Of a stretch of 64,000 nt of DNA, positions 10,661 to 23,600 are shown in pieces; the first letter of the stretch is position 1; each line of letters starts with the position of its first letter. The notes under the pieces are model-generated. The model had not been told where the DNA came from. It saw only the letters and a list, made by a program, of their open reading frames with translations, and made no database searches. This DNA is from Cinnamomum chago (lineage: Eukaryota > Streptophyta > Magnoliopsida > Laurales > Lauraceae): positions 69,281,922 through 69,345,921 of the forward strand of contig CP142456.1 of the NCBI GenBank assembly GCA_038049695.1, given 5' to 3'. A program made the translations under genes and the position numbers.

Positions 10661-12357
10661 GATTAGATTTGCAAAGTAGAGAATCTAGACTTAAATTTTT
10701 ACTCAAAACTTAGTATTGACTAATAAAATGGTAAGTTACTTGCAATTCCTAAGGTAATTGTCATTTCTTGAGAAGTTTCTTTATGAAGCAGCTTTCTCTT
10801 ATCATATAGGAAACCCAAATAGATATGCAAGGGATTACTTTCAAGCTTCTCCAACGGTTTCAAACACTTGTTATCTTTGATCAATGTAGAGATTTCACCA
10901 AACATGCATTTACAGGGATTTGCAAAGCTTGTATTAAAGGCGAAAATCCCCCTTCCTTTCCTTTTAAGTATTTGACAATCTCCTATCAAAAGAAAAAAAA
11001 AGAAGTATTTGACAATCAAAGACTGTTTCTGTGAAAGCAGAGAGGGAACATTCCTATTGGGACTGCACAATGGTTACTCTCTCCATAAATCCTTTATAAT
11101 GGTCCATGCCCATTAAATCTTGTACACAGTTGTACCTTTTGGTGAATCATGACTGTCCATCTAGTGAATCCTACAGTGAATGGGCCACCATACGAAAAAC
11201 AAAACATAAACAAGCCTTGGGGCCCTTTTGGACCCTTCAAACTCGGTTTCCCCGAACTCAATTTACTTGTGAATCTAATTACACTCAACTGTAACTAGTC
11301 ATGGCCAAGAATAAAACTACACGCGGCATCGAAACACATTAACTCTCATTTTATGTGTAAATCAAATTAATTGATTTATTCCCTTCGGTTTGTTACATGT
11401 GTGGAGTAAAGTGAAGGTCAAATCAAGAAAAAGATCAAAATAATGGGGGCCAACATGAAAATCACTATGGTGCATCACACTCGGTTGTAGAAGATGAATT
11501 TTAAAAAAAGGACAAAAAGAGATAATGGTGTCACATCGAAACTTTACTTTCCCACTCCACTTCCTCCGAGCTCTAATATAAAAACACGTCACGTCGTGAC
11601 TTTACTTCTCCACCTCACTTTTTACCTGATAGATTGAAGTAAAAAACGTCACAATGTGTTACATTTATTCTATTTTTTACTACTGCTGCTAATTGCTAAA
11701 CAAAAAGGCCCAAGGTAAAAATCCCAAGAGCGAATCGTCCATATTCAAGGGAAAGTCTATTTGACCATCCATTTGGGGTTCTTAATTCATCAAACTTTTC
11801 ATACTCTGCGCCTTCCACATCATCAGATGATCCCGGTCGTTAATTGCAACTGCATCATTTTGCACACTCTTCCCAGTGATAGTTTGGAGGATGAGAGCAG
11901 TTTAAATATCCTACCATATTTCCTCAAGAAATACACCTTCATTCATTCATCCAAGAAAAGTATCAGATGAGAGAGAGAAAGTTTTTATAGATATCATAGC
12001 AATCTGGACACCCAGTTTGAAGGTCCGCCTGGCCAACAATACTACATCTTCCAGTATTGCAGGCAGTCTGGCAATCTCTCAGATGAGACACAAGCCCCAA
12101 CATTCAACAAGAAGCTGGAAATTTCACATGATTCAATAGCACAAGCGTATGACTACTAAGAGACATAAAAGCTAACACAGGCGCCCTGTAATAAAATTAA
12201 GGAAAAAAAAAAAAAAAAATGGAAGCAAAAGAAACGGAAATAACTCTTTACAAAAAAAGGATTACACCCCTTCCAAAGCTGAGACTGACAATTTCCTTGA
12301 GTACATTATTATGGTTGACAACAACAAATAATTTCAAGGGAAGAACAGCAAGGGACC
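10661..12357. other. Downstream of the TRAF1-like gene; 3' UTR probably within 12.0-12.36 kb
   Basis: No second gene is visible. The - strand gene ends at 12358, so its 3' UTR extends downward into this stretch, but I found no clear AATAAA signal on that strand near the stop. A poly-A tract (+ strand) lies at 12204-12220. Confidence 0.3.
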
Positions 12358-13725
12358 TCAACGTCCATTTGCAGGCCTGAAAAAAGAGTACCTGTTAACG
12401 CCACATGCCAAGTTTGTGTAATCCGATGGTGGAAATGGGTACCTGTCACCCTCTACATTCCTCATATTGAACAATGATAGATCAGGACTATGAGTTTGCC
12501 ACTGGTTCTGAATCACCCCATCCAATTGTCGATTCATGTAACCTGACAAACCAACCTGGGGACCAACATCCCTCGAACCATCATGAAGCCCACTGGAAGA
12601 GCTGTACATCCTCCCAATTCCATCATCAGGGTGCCTCCCGAGCCAATCAAACCTGCAATAATTGGCAGAGGAGCCAACATCTCCCAAAGCAATGTCTCCA
12701 GGATATGTAAACTGCCTGCTCAGAGGATGGTGTCTGTTGTTGGGACCCTGGAAAACACCATTTGCCCTCCCCTCCTTCCCAATGTTGTGATCCTCTTCAA
12801 GCAAGGAATTGATGATGTCCAAGTGGGGGAACTCATCTGGTGGACCCTGCACTTGCCGTGGTGGTACACCCGCCCGTTCCTCGTCAGCATAGAACATCTG
12901 TGTCCGACTGCGACTTGAACCATAAATGTCGAGGGAATGGAGGCCACTTAAAGCGTAAGAGTCACATGCCATCATGCCATTCCCTTCCTGTTGAGAGTGC
13001 TCATACCACTGAGACTGATTGTGCAGCACTGTCGGTGCTACACTGCCAAAGACCGAAGTTTGATCGCTCCTTGAGGATATCTGAGGTGAATGTAAGGGTA
13101 AGGAGGCCACTGCAGAGGGGGTTTGAGAATAAGATAGGGATGGATCAGAGGAACTAGAAGAGGGGTGGGGTGCAAAACCAGCGGAGGTTGCAGCTGTAGT
13201 TTTGCCTGTAATGGCATTTCTGTAGGACTGAGGTATATAACCATGAGCTGATGATAGGGGGTCAGTGCCCAATCGACCAGCCGCACTCACTGACCGTGAT
13301 AACAATGGTGAAGTCTGAACCACAGAAACAACGGGAGGATTTGGACTTGGTGCAGGGACAACCGGGGCACTTGAGGGCCTTGACATTGTAGGAACTTGTT
13401 GAGTTGCAGGCTTCCTCTCTATGGGTGTGTATGTAGGAGCAGCAGCCTTTTGAACTTCTGGTTTGGGGATGGCACGAATTTGAGGTGAATTTACTGGAGG
13501 AACCACTTTCTCCATTTGGTTTGGGCTGTTTGAATATGCCTCCCTAACTGGTATGGCTGTAGCTGTGTTTCCAACACCAGCTTGCTTTGGCTGTGAACTG
13601 GGGGCTGCAGTTGTCATGGGACTGCTGGGAGAAAATGATGCTTCAACTGTCTTTTGTTTGGGAGGTCTATCCACATCAATCTTGTCTTTGACGTTCCATT
13701 TCTTTTGCAGTGAAACTACTTTATC
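12358..13725 (-). CDS. TRAF1A: TRAF1-like exon 12 (Ser/Pro-rich C-terminus and stop)
   Basis: 455 residues plus a TGA stop at 12358-12360. It starts DKVVSLQKKW after acceptor GAATCAG. Family landmarks are MSRPSSAPVVP, SRSVSAAGRLG, YIPQSYRNAI, DEFPHLDIINSLLEEDH, NQWQTHSPDLSLFNMRN and the C-terminal YTNLACGVNRYSFFRPANG. Confidence 0.95.
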   Translation of the reverse strand, partial: DKVVSLQKKWNVKDKIDVDRPPKQKTVEASFSPSSPMTTAAPSSQPKQAGVGNTATAIPVREAYSNSPNQMEKVVPPVNSPQIRAIPKPEVQKAAAPTYTPIERKPATQQVPTMSRPSSAPVVPAPSPNPPVVSVVQTSPLLSRSVSAAGRLGTDPLSSAHGYIPQSYRNAITGKTTAATSAGFAPHPSSSSSDPSLSYSQTPSAVASLPLHSPQISSRSDQTSVFGSVAPTVLHNQSQWYEHSQQEGNGMMACDSYALSGLHSLDIYGSSRSRTQMFYADEERAGVPPRQVQGPPDEFPHLDIINSLLEEDHNIGKEGRANGVFQGPNNRHHPLSRQFTYPGDIALGDVGSSANYCRFDWLGRHPDDGIGRMYSSSSGLHDGSRDVGPQVGLSGYMNRQLDGVIQNQWQTHSPDLSLFNMRNVEGDRYPFPPSDYTNLACGVNRYSFFRPANGR

Positions 13726-14602
13726 CTGATTCCATAGGTAAATAGATTAAATGGGTCAGACTGAAACAAATGGAGTATTGGAATGTGAACTCCAGAGAAG
13801 TGTATACTGTATATCATAAAGTTCATTTCATGCTCCAGCAAACCAACTCTATACAGCTCTGTCTACAGACGTGCAGCAATAATTATTATAAAAGAGTAAT
13901 CAGGATAAGCCTAGCTGAGGTTAAGATGATAGTATTTTTTCATTAAAAAAAGAAAAGAAAAGGAAGCTCTAATGCCCTCACAAATTAATGAGATCAAGCA
14001 GCATTATATGCATCTCAAACTACAATAACTCTGAATAATTTGAAAATTGCATGGATATGTATTCCTGCTTATTTCACACGTGCATGAAATCCACAAAACC
14101 AATTACTTCAGGAGCAACCAGGTAAAGCATTTTGTCTTTGTTGAATTCCATCTAGCCAACATGAAATCTGTATTGGGTGATTTAGTAACTGCAGAAGAAC
14201 CACCATTAAAAGAAACAACACATCAAGCAAGCCCTGGAAAATCCCAGAAATCTAAACACTCCAATCCAAAGCACCATAAATCATAATGATTCAAGGCATA
14301 TATATGCCTTGCATCCATCAACCAATGCAACTGCTGAGCATGTTACTGTAAATAAGTTGCAACATTACAGAGTCCAGCAACACTACATGAATATGCACAC
14401 CAATAACATACACATGTTCCAGAACATGCTTGAGCAAGTGGAGCAGTTGAAACCACATTAGGTGGGACACTGCTTTCGCATTCCATTATCAATGATGACT
14501 GATAGAGGAACTGTATCCCAAACAACGTAGTTTCCTAGGTAAACAGAAACCCATACATTGTGCCAAACATCCAAATGAAGACCAACATAATCATTTAAAG
14601 AA

Positions 14603-14638
<36 letters not shown>

Positions 14639-17600
14639 CAACATATCAAACTATGGAACAGTTTTAACATAGAGAATACTCTAAATTGTCCGTGTAAGCC
14701 AAATTTAACATAGAGAATACTCTAAATTGTCCGTGTAAGCCAAATTTAACATAGAGAATACTCTAAATTGTCCGTGTAAGCCAAATCTAACAAAACAAAA
14801 GGACTTTGGATATCTGAAATGGCTGAAAACCCTTGTTATCTAGGCACATCGTCAAGTTGAGACAACGCAATTATTGACATCCTAATTCAACAGAGGTCTC
14901 ATTTGGATTCATGGATTTGATTTGGTTTTCTAATCTTTAAATTTCTAAAATGATTGGTTTTTTCTTAATCCAAAATCAGCTGGAAGATTCTATGATCTTG
15001 CAAATAAACCACTAGGTTTGGACTTTGGATATCTATCAGTTGGATTCTGGCAGATTCTAGAATAATTTTAGTCCCTTTTTTTGGTTTGTCTGATTACTAA
15101 TACACGTCTCATTAAAAAGGAAAAAATAAATAAAATTAAAATCATTATCATACGGATTGTGTGGTCCAACTTAAGCTTCATGCTTGTTGCAAAATAAATA
15201 ATAGCGAGTATGGCAGTTGCAAAATAAATAATAGTGAGTATGGCAAAGGTTTTGCATGTAGCTTCTCGCAGGAGAAATCCACTAAACGGAATTCAGAAGC
15301 TGCATTCTGAAATAACACCTCTTGGGTGGAATTCAATTTTACCCCCAAATTCATGCTCTTAAAAGATTCCTAGATCCAAGGATTTGCATAAAGGTAAATT
15401 CACATATATCTGAAAATGAGATATTGAGATGGATTCATGAATCTATACGTTTGAGGAATCCATGCTAGAAATCCTCACATCCAAACAAAAGCAAAGAAAG
15501 CAATCTGAGTTTCGTGGATCAGAAAATAGCCAATTGCGATTGTCACATTCTTGATAAAGTTTGACTTCGAACACATCTATCTTTCAAGATTTGCATTGAA
15601 TTGAATTGAATTGTTAACACTTTTTAAGCCATTTTTCACCATTGCTTATCTTTCCTTTATTTTTACTGTGATCTTCTAAGGTTGGAACAGCCATCATGAT
15701 TTCCAAAGGCAGCACCCTCATCTTCGCCAATCAGCACCAAGATTTTTCTCCTTGGCAGCAAGTCTAAAGGAATATTACAGATCTGAGTTAAAAAAAAGAA
15801 AAAATGCACACGCACCATGGGCATCTATCCATGCATGGTTATATATGCAAACAAGGAGTAAATTGAGTTGAAAAGCCACAACCAAGGGTAGAAAGATCAA
15901 AGATTTGACCTGGCACACTAATCCGACCTGTATCTGACACGCATAACCCAACCCACAAAAAATATAGGTCAATCACTGGTCAGGAAAACCCAACCAGCCT
16001 TTAAATGGGTTAAATAAGGGTTGACCTGCATAATGCACTTAAATGGGTCGGGTTAGGGTAGACTTGCATATCTAAACCCATTATAACAGTTTAGTGTTCT
16101 AATATTTTGGTACTCAAAATATTTGATTTTATATGGAATGAGCTGATGTTGCGTTGGGCCTTTTTTGGCTTGCAATCAAACTCAAATGTAGCCTTATTGT
16201 TCGAGATGGGTTGGGATTGGCCCAAGCTTGTCCTAGTTGTGTCAGGTTAAACAGGTTGACCTGCATTGGATGCAGGTTATGCAGGTTGGGTCAAGTTGAC
16301 TCGTATTTGGTGAGGGCCGAGTTTATGTGACCCTTTCTGAAAAAGGGCCGGGTACGGATTAAGGTTCAACCTGTAGACAGCCAGGGGTGGACCCAGGAAT
16401 TCTTCATTTTGAGGGGGGCCAACTATGTAGGAAATTTTTTTTTTCTTCGGAGGGCGATAAAAAACAAAACAAATTGAAGTGGGGGCGGGGGGGTGGCGGC
16501 GGCAGCATATGTAAAAAATTATAGAATTTCCTCAAACTTAAGGGGGTTTTCTGTTTGATCAGCCCAACCCATTTTTACCCGACATGACCTGTTTCCCACC
16601 CCTAGCCGCAACTCAACTCCAATCAGAGTTTTTTCAAAAACAGTGTACATCTAAGCACAGAAGCATGTTCAGATTCATGTATGTTTTATATATGCAAATG
16701 CAAACATGCATTTGTGTGTTGACCATGAAGGTGCACCAACTGGGGTCATTGATGCCATTAACTTCAGTTCAACCTCTTAGCCTCATAATTGTAAGCCAGA
16801 TCTTTTTTCCCCTGAATAGTAATTGTAAGTCAGTTTTCCCAATCAGTAAAGCTAAAATATGAGATTTAATACTAATTCCACCTTCTCAATCAAATGTTGC
16901 TTGAGCATGTGTATTCGATCTTTCAAGGATGTTACGTCATCAGATTCAAGTCCATCTCCCGTACAACAGCTAGCAGAATCATGTAGATGGCATGTGTCAG
17001 CGGTAGAATAAAACCGCTGGTTATCCCTGTCATTGCCCCTACCAGTCCAGTCACCTGAGTTCTGTTTGTGCTGATTTTTCCCTCTGCAGTAATAAACTTG
17101 CTCAGATCCAAACCACGTATGATAGCAATGCAGGAACCAAATAAAACCAAAGTTACCTGCTGGATGATGTTTGGCTTTTGTTGTTCGGAAAGGAGTTCCC
17201 TTTGTATGGTCCATTCATTACAACTGAAGGAACTGAGTCTGTGGAACATGTTGAGGAACTGTCATCCATAATAGATGGACTCTTCTTCTCTATGACCCCA
17301 TTCTGTACAGGCAAGGAGCTTGTGCTACCACTTACTTCGATAGATGTATGAATTTCTGATGTCTCTGTATCCCAACTGACAAGGCTGCCATCTCTGTCTT
17401 CCAAATCACATTGAAGAGTTTCAGCAACATCATCATCAGTATCAGACGCATCGGAAATATCCTCCAGTGCAATGGGTTTCTCAAGGACAGACCACCCCTG
17501 CTTCATAGATATGTCCCCTATGGTTCTTTTACCAGAAGGGCTCTCTCTTTGGTTCATATCTGGCCCAATCACGCCGAATTTTTCATCCTTTGCCCTATCT

Positions 17601-20600
17601 TTTCCCTTGCGACTGCTCCTCTTTTGTTTTGACTGGACAAGAAAACAACAGAATGTAAATAATGGGTTGAGAGCATATGCATTCAAGAAGATAAACGAGT
17701 AGAAGCTTTCTACTCAGAACCAAATTTATGGAAATATTAGTTTTCTTCCAAGCTTGGATAAAATGAAGAGACAGATAACTTTTGAAATTGAGAGAAAGCA
17801 CGCAACAAGCCAACAGATGTCTCACACTCTCACCACATGAAAGTTTAGAAAAAATGAGAAAGAACTAATCCCAACAGATATAAAATAAATGTTCAGAGAA
17901 ATATTAATCTTAGGGACAAAAACAAATATTTGCTAGATTATACAGGAAAAACTGCACCTACAAAAATGCAAGCTGAGCAAAAATAAGAAGGGAAAATAGG
18001 ACATTGAAGAAAAGCAGCAGAAGAACTTCCAACAGGGCATATACTAATGCAACCCAATCATTTCATTCTATCAATAAATCACAGTTCAAAAACTCTAGGT
18101 GATGCAGCCTGACCCAAGACTAGGACCCGCAGGCCCTGATGGAGTCCACATGATCTCTGATTTGGCAGGAACCCTATCCTTATTAGAGACAATCTCTAAA
18201 TTAGTGATATTACTTAGTTGCTTAATATGATTGCTTTCTAAATTCTATTTTGAGTAGGAATAGGTATTTTCCTATTTTCAATATCCTGATTAGTTTAGAA
18301 ACAGTGTGCTCTATATATATTATATACAGAAGAGCCCTATTGTTATTTTTTTTATGCCTTGTCAATTAATTCAAATATCATGAGTTCTCTTCTGTGTTAT
18401 GGTTATGGTTTGTGCTATGCCCTGGGGCTAGAATCTTTTTGGATTCGATCAATCTCGCCGAGATTGGTCTTCGCTTCCGATCCATATCTGAAGCTGCGCC
18501 ACTAGGGAGAGTTTCAATTAAGGCCTTAAGTTTTTGCCTTATTTCAAAAAAGGACACAAGTTTTACAAAAATTCAAATTAGTCCCTAAGTTTTCCAGAAA
18601 GTTTTCAATTAAGGACATCAGGCCATTTAAAGGTAATTTTGTTAAACAGGCCTAAGGCCCATGAAAGATCCAGTCCAATAAAGCTTCTCACGTGGATTGA
18701 AGTTAAATGAAGACACAGCTGTACATATATTTCTATTAGTAGCTTTCCTAACTAGAATAGAAATTGCTGTAATGACTTAATTTAGAGCCTTCATTAAGGC
18801 ATGTAATATCTATAAAGTGGGGGTTGATCTCCAAAGAGAGACACGACAATACATTCTCAGATTATACTCAAAACTCTGGGCTTTCTAAGTTCTGTAATCA
18901 TCAAATTGTCATGGTATCAGAGCAAGGTTCAAAGAAATCTAGGTTCTTTTGATCTTACATAGTTTTAAGGCAACAAGATTGAAGGAAATAAGTCTCTCTC
19001 ATGCAACCAGAAGATCCAGCGACTTCTTCTCCCAACAACGACATCCCCTTAGTGGCCCACCCTTGATCAATCAAATCAAGTTCCAAAAACTACATAGACA
19101 TGGTCGCCTGATATTTCTAGGAATATTGGCGATTTTTTCAGGATTTTTCAGCACCTCCAAGTTGGATCTTTTCTCATTCTTGAGATTTTCCAGTTTTTAA
19201 TATTGTTTTCATCTAGACCGTCCAAACTCTTGGATTCTCAGCAGAATTGGATCATTCTTCTTCCATTAGAAGCCAGATTACTGTGCTTCCATAGCTCTGT
19301 GATCTGATCTTGGTCCAGCATCATCAGTGGGGCCCACATGGTGAAACTACAGCCCCTTTACAGTTCGTCTGGGCTGTTTATTCTTCCCAGCAAGTGTATT
19401 GTTTGGTATTTTTCTTCCTGGCTTGGTTGGATTGTGGTTTCTACACATAGGACAGAAATCCTACATTGTTTTTCTTGTTTTTTTGGATCGTTTTTAACCC
19501 TGATTCACTCAATTTTTTGCGATGGACAAATCTGAGGTTACCTTGATCCGTTTCACAGGGAAGAATTACCCCGCTTGGTCTTTCCAATTTCAAATCTACC
19601 TAGAAGCTAAGGAACTATGAGGATTTGTTTCTGGCACTGACCATAAACCTACTGAGGATGAGAAGAAGATCTCCTCTTGGCATACTAAAGATGCCAAAAT
19701 CAAATCTTGGATTTTGGGATCTGTCGAGCCTCATCTGATAATAAATCTCAAGCCTTACTCAACCTCTAAAGCCATGTGGGAGTATTTGAAGAAAGTATAT
19801 CATCAAGATAACTCTGCGCGTCAATTTCATCTTGAATGTGCAATTGCTAAGTATGCACAAGGGACCTTGTCGGTACAAGACTACTATTCCGGATTTCGTA
19901 CACAGTGGTCAGAATATGATAGTATTAAGTATGCGGATGTGGCTAACAATGTGTTGACAGTGATTCAAGATCTTCAGGCCTCTAGTCAAAGGGATCAGTT
20001 TTTGATGAAACTGCGCAATGAATATGAAAGTGTCCGATCTGCTCTGATGAATCGGATGCCATTACCTTCCTTGGATGTATGCTTGAATGAACTCCTATGC
20101 GAAGAACAACGCATTGCGACCTCCGCTCATATAGCCCAACAAAAGACGGAAACCTATTCAATCGCGTTCTCGGCAAATAAGGCTTCTCAGCCTCTGCCTC
20201 GAGACTTAAGCAAAACACAGTGTTACAGTTATCAAAAATTTGGACACATTGCAACTCAATGCAAACAGAAGGTCTGCAGTTACTGTAAAAAGTCGGGACA
20301 TATCATCTCTGAATGTCGCCGCCGCCTACAACGTCTATCGCCACAGTCTCTGACTCCTTCGTATCAGCCTCCGCATGCGTATGTTGCTTCTTCGGATATA
20401 CCTGCTCCTACATCTACATCCTCACTACCTGGGCCCGCATCCTCTCTCTCTTGAATTGGTTCAACAAATGATTGTCAATGCCCTCTCTGCTTTTTGTCTC
20501 TCAGGTACATCCCCTCCATCTTCTACTTGGTTTCTTGATTCTGGGGCGTCTAATCATATGACATCTTCCAGTGCACCACTCTCCAATGTGCAAAGCTACA

Positions 20601-23600
20601 ATGGCCCTCTTCAAATACAAACTGCTAACGGGGGCCGTATACCCATTACTGCTGTCGGTGACATCCTTGGTCCCATTCCATTGAAAAATATTTATCTTTG
20701 TCCCAATTTAACTTCCAACCTTTTGTCAGTCGGGCAGCTTGTTGAAAATAAATGTAACATCTCTTTTTCTTTTGGTTGTGTTGTGCAAGACCAGCTGTCC
20801 GGGAAGGAGATCGCAAAGGGGCCTAAGTGTGGACGCTTGTTTTCGCTGGATTTTTCTAAAATTTCTAGGAATCAATTTGACAATAATGTGTTTTGTTTTT
20901 CTCTTAGAGATAACTGCCGATTGTGGCATAATAGACTTGGACATCCTAATTCCAAGGCTTTGTCCCTTATCTTAAATTTTGGTTTATTAAATAAATCTAT
21001 TGGTTTATCTTCTTGTGTGCCTTTTGATTGTGCTACTTGTAAAATGGGAAAGAACAAAACTCTTCCGTTTCCTCATTCCACTTCACTCACCACTCAGTGT
21101 TTTGATTTAGTTCATAGTGATGTATGGGGAATTGCTCCAGTTTTCCCACACTCACTATAAATATTTTGTGACTTTTATTGATGATTTCAGTCAATTCACA
21201 TAGGTCTACTTTCTGCATTCAGAATCTGATGTTTTTAATGTTTTTAAAATCTTCTTAGCTTATGTTGAGAATCAATTTTCCACCCACATTAAAATCTTGC
21301 AATCTGATTCAGGCGGGGAATATATATCCTCATATTTTCAATAGTTTTTGCAAAACAAAGGCATTATTTCTCCAAGAACTTGTCTTTATACTCCACAGCA
21401 GAATGGGATCACTGAAAGGAAAAATAGACATCTCCTTGATGTCACCCGTTCCCTTCTTCTTGAATCATCGGCTCCCACCCGATTTTTGGGTTGAGGCACT
21501 GGCTACAGCAGTTCATCTTATCAATCGTACGCCATCAACCTCCATTGAGAATCAAAGCCCATATTACCGATTGTACAAGACCTATCCATCCTATGATGAT
21601 CTTCATGTTTTTGGCTCTACTTGCTTTGTGCTCTTGCCTCCTTCTGAGAGAACAAAACTAATCGCACAATCAGCTCAGTGTGTGTTTTTAGGTTATGCAC
21701 CCTTCCAGAAAGGGTTCATTTGTTATGATCCTCACATTCGTCGTTTACGTACCTCTAGGAATGTCATTTTCTTTGAACAACAATATTTTTTTCAAAAACA
21801 CATTGATCCTCCTGACTCCTCTTTCGTGTCTTTACCTGGTTTTTCTGACACCCTGTCAGTTGTTCGATTTAATCCTAACTTTGTGTATCACAGACGGAAC
21901 AAAGAAGCGCCTCCTAAGGATCCCCTTCCTGATCTTCCTCCGGCATCCGGTCCACCTCCGGCCCTTGATCCATCTAGACATCCTTCACTGTGTCGCTCCA
22001 CTCATATTTCGATACCACCAGACCGTTATGGGTTCTCACATACTTCCTTAATGGCCACTTTGTCTTCCTCTTCCATTCCCCAATCCTATTCTCAGGTTGT
22101 GCAGGACCAATATTGGAACAAGGCTATGCAAGATGAATTGGATGCATTAGAGCAAAATCATACGTGGGATATTGTCCCGTCTCCTGTAGGTATCAAACCT
22201 ATTGGCTATAAGTAGGTTTTTTCTCTCAAGTTAAAATCTGATGGCACTTTAGATCGATATAAGGCTCTTGTCGCTCTTGGGAATCAGCAGGCATATGGCA
22301 TTGATTATGATGAAACATTTGCTCCGGTTGCCAAGATGACCACCGTACGCACAATTCTTGCTGTTGTTGCATCTCAGTCTTGGCCTCTATATCAGATAGA
22401 TGTAAAAAATGCGTTTCTACATGGTGATCTCAAAGAAGATGTTTATATGCGTCTGCCTCAGGGATGCTCATCCGGGAAGGGTATGGTTGCCCAACTTCGT
22501 CGCTCCCTCTATGGTCTGAAAAAAGCTCCTCACGCATAGTTTGAGAAATTTCAAGCTGCTTTTCTCCGCTTGGATTTTCATCCAAGCACGTATGATCCTT
22601 CTATATTTTTACATCATGCTCCATCCGGGATCACTGTACTACTTGTCTATGTTGATGACATTGTCATTACTGGTCCTAATGCCACCATGATTTAGGAGCT
22701 CCAAGCTTCTCTTAGTAAGACATTTCACATGAAGGATCTCGGCCCCCTACACTATTTCCTCGGTCTTGAAGTTCATCAATCGCCTAAAGGTATAATTCTC
22801 AATCAGCACAAATACACTGTTGATCTCATTGACTTGGCTGGCCTTACTGCTTCAGCTCCAGTCAATACATCGGTTGAACTGAATGTTAAACTCAGTCGAG
22901 AGGAGGGTGATCTTCTTTCTGATCCTACTGCATATCGCCAGTTAGTTGGTAGCTTGATCTACATCACTAACACTCGTCTTGATATCTCTTATGCGGTCAA
23001 CCTGATGAGTCAGTTCATGACTGCTCCTCGTCACCTTCATCTGGCTGCTGTTCGCCGCATCATTCGGTACCTTATTCGGACACCGACTCGTGGGTTGTTT
23101 TTTCCATCACACAATCCTCTAACTCTCAAAGCTTATTCCGATGTTGATTGGGCTAGGTGTCCGGATAGTCGCAGATCGACAACATGATGGTGCATGTTTT
23201 TGGGTGATAGTCTGATTTCCTGGAAATGCAAGAAACATGAAAAAGTTTCCAAATCTTCTACCGAGGCTGAGTACCGAGCCATATCTGCTGCGTGCTCCGA
23301 AATTCTTTGGCTACACGAACTACTTTCCGACATTGGGTTCCTAGCGGAAGGTGCTACCCCGCTCTATACGGATAATACAAGTGCTATTCGGATTACTGAA
23401 AATCCGATTTTTCATGAACGCACTAAGCACATCGAGGTTGATTGTCACTTCATCCGTGATGAACTTAAGCGTGGTGTAATTAGTCTTCCACATATCTCCA
23501 CTGAGCCTCAACTTGCTGATATTCTTACTAAAGGCCTTCCCCGACCGCGTCATCAGTTCTTGGTTGGCAAATTGATGCTTGTTGATTCTCCAGCATCAAT

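Noticed and set aside
16382-16560. A hAT-like end CAGGGGTGGACCCAGG inside the element at 15883-16604
   Set aside because: No partner end or duplication could be found, so it is not listed as a separate insertion.
16852-17249. Frames of 105 and 120 aa reading through the intron between exons 10 and 11, one with a membrane-like segment
   Set aside because: They run through the 73-bp intron or out of frame; the family continues GKNQ...W after splicing at 17157/17083.
20375-22215. Separate long frames in the copia element as individual genes
   Set aside because: They are parts of one retrotransposon polyprotein region between two LTRs, already described as a single fossil element.
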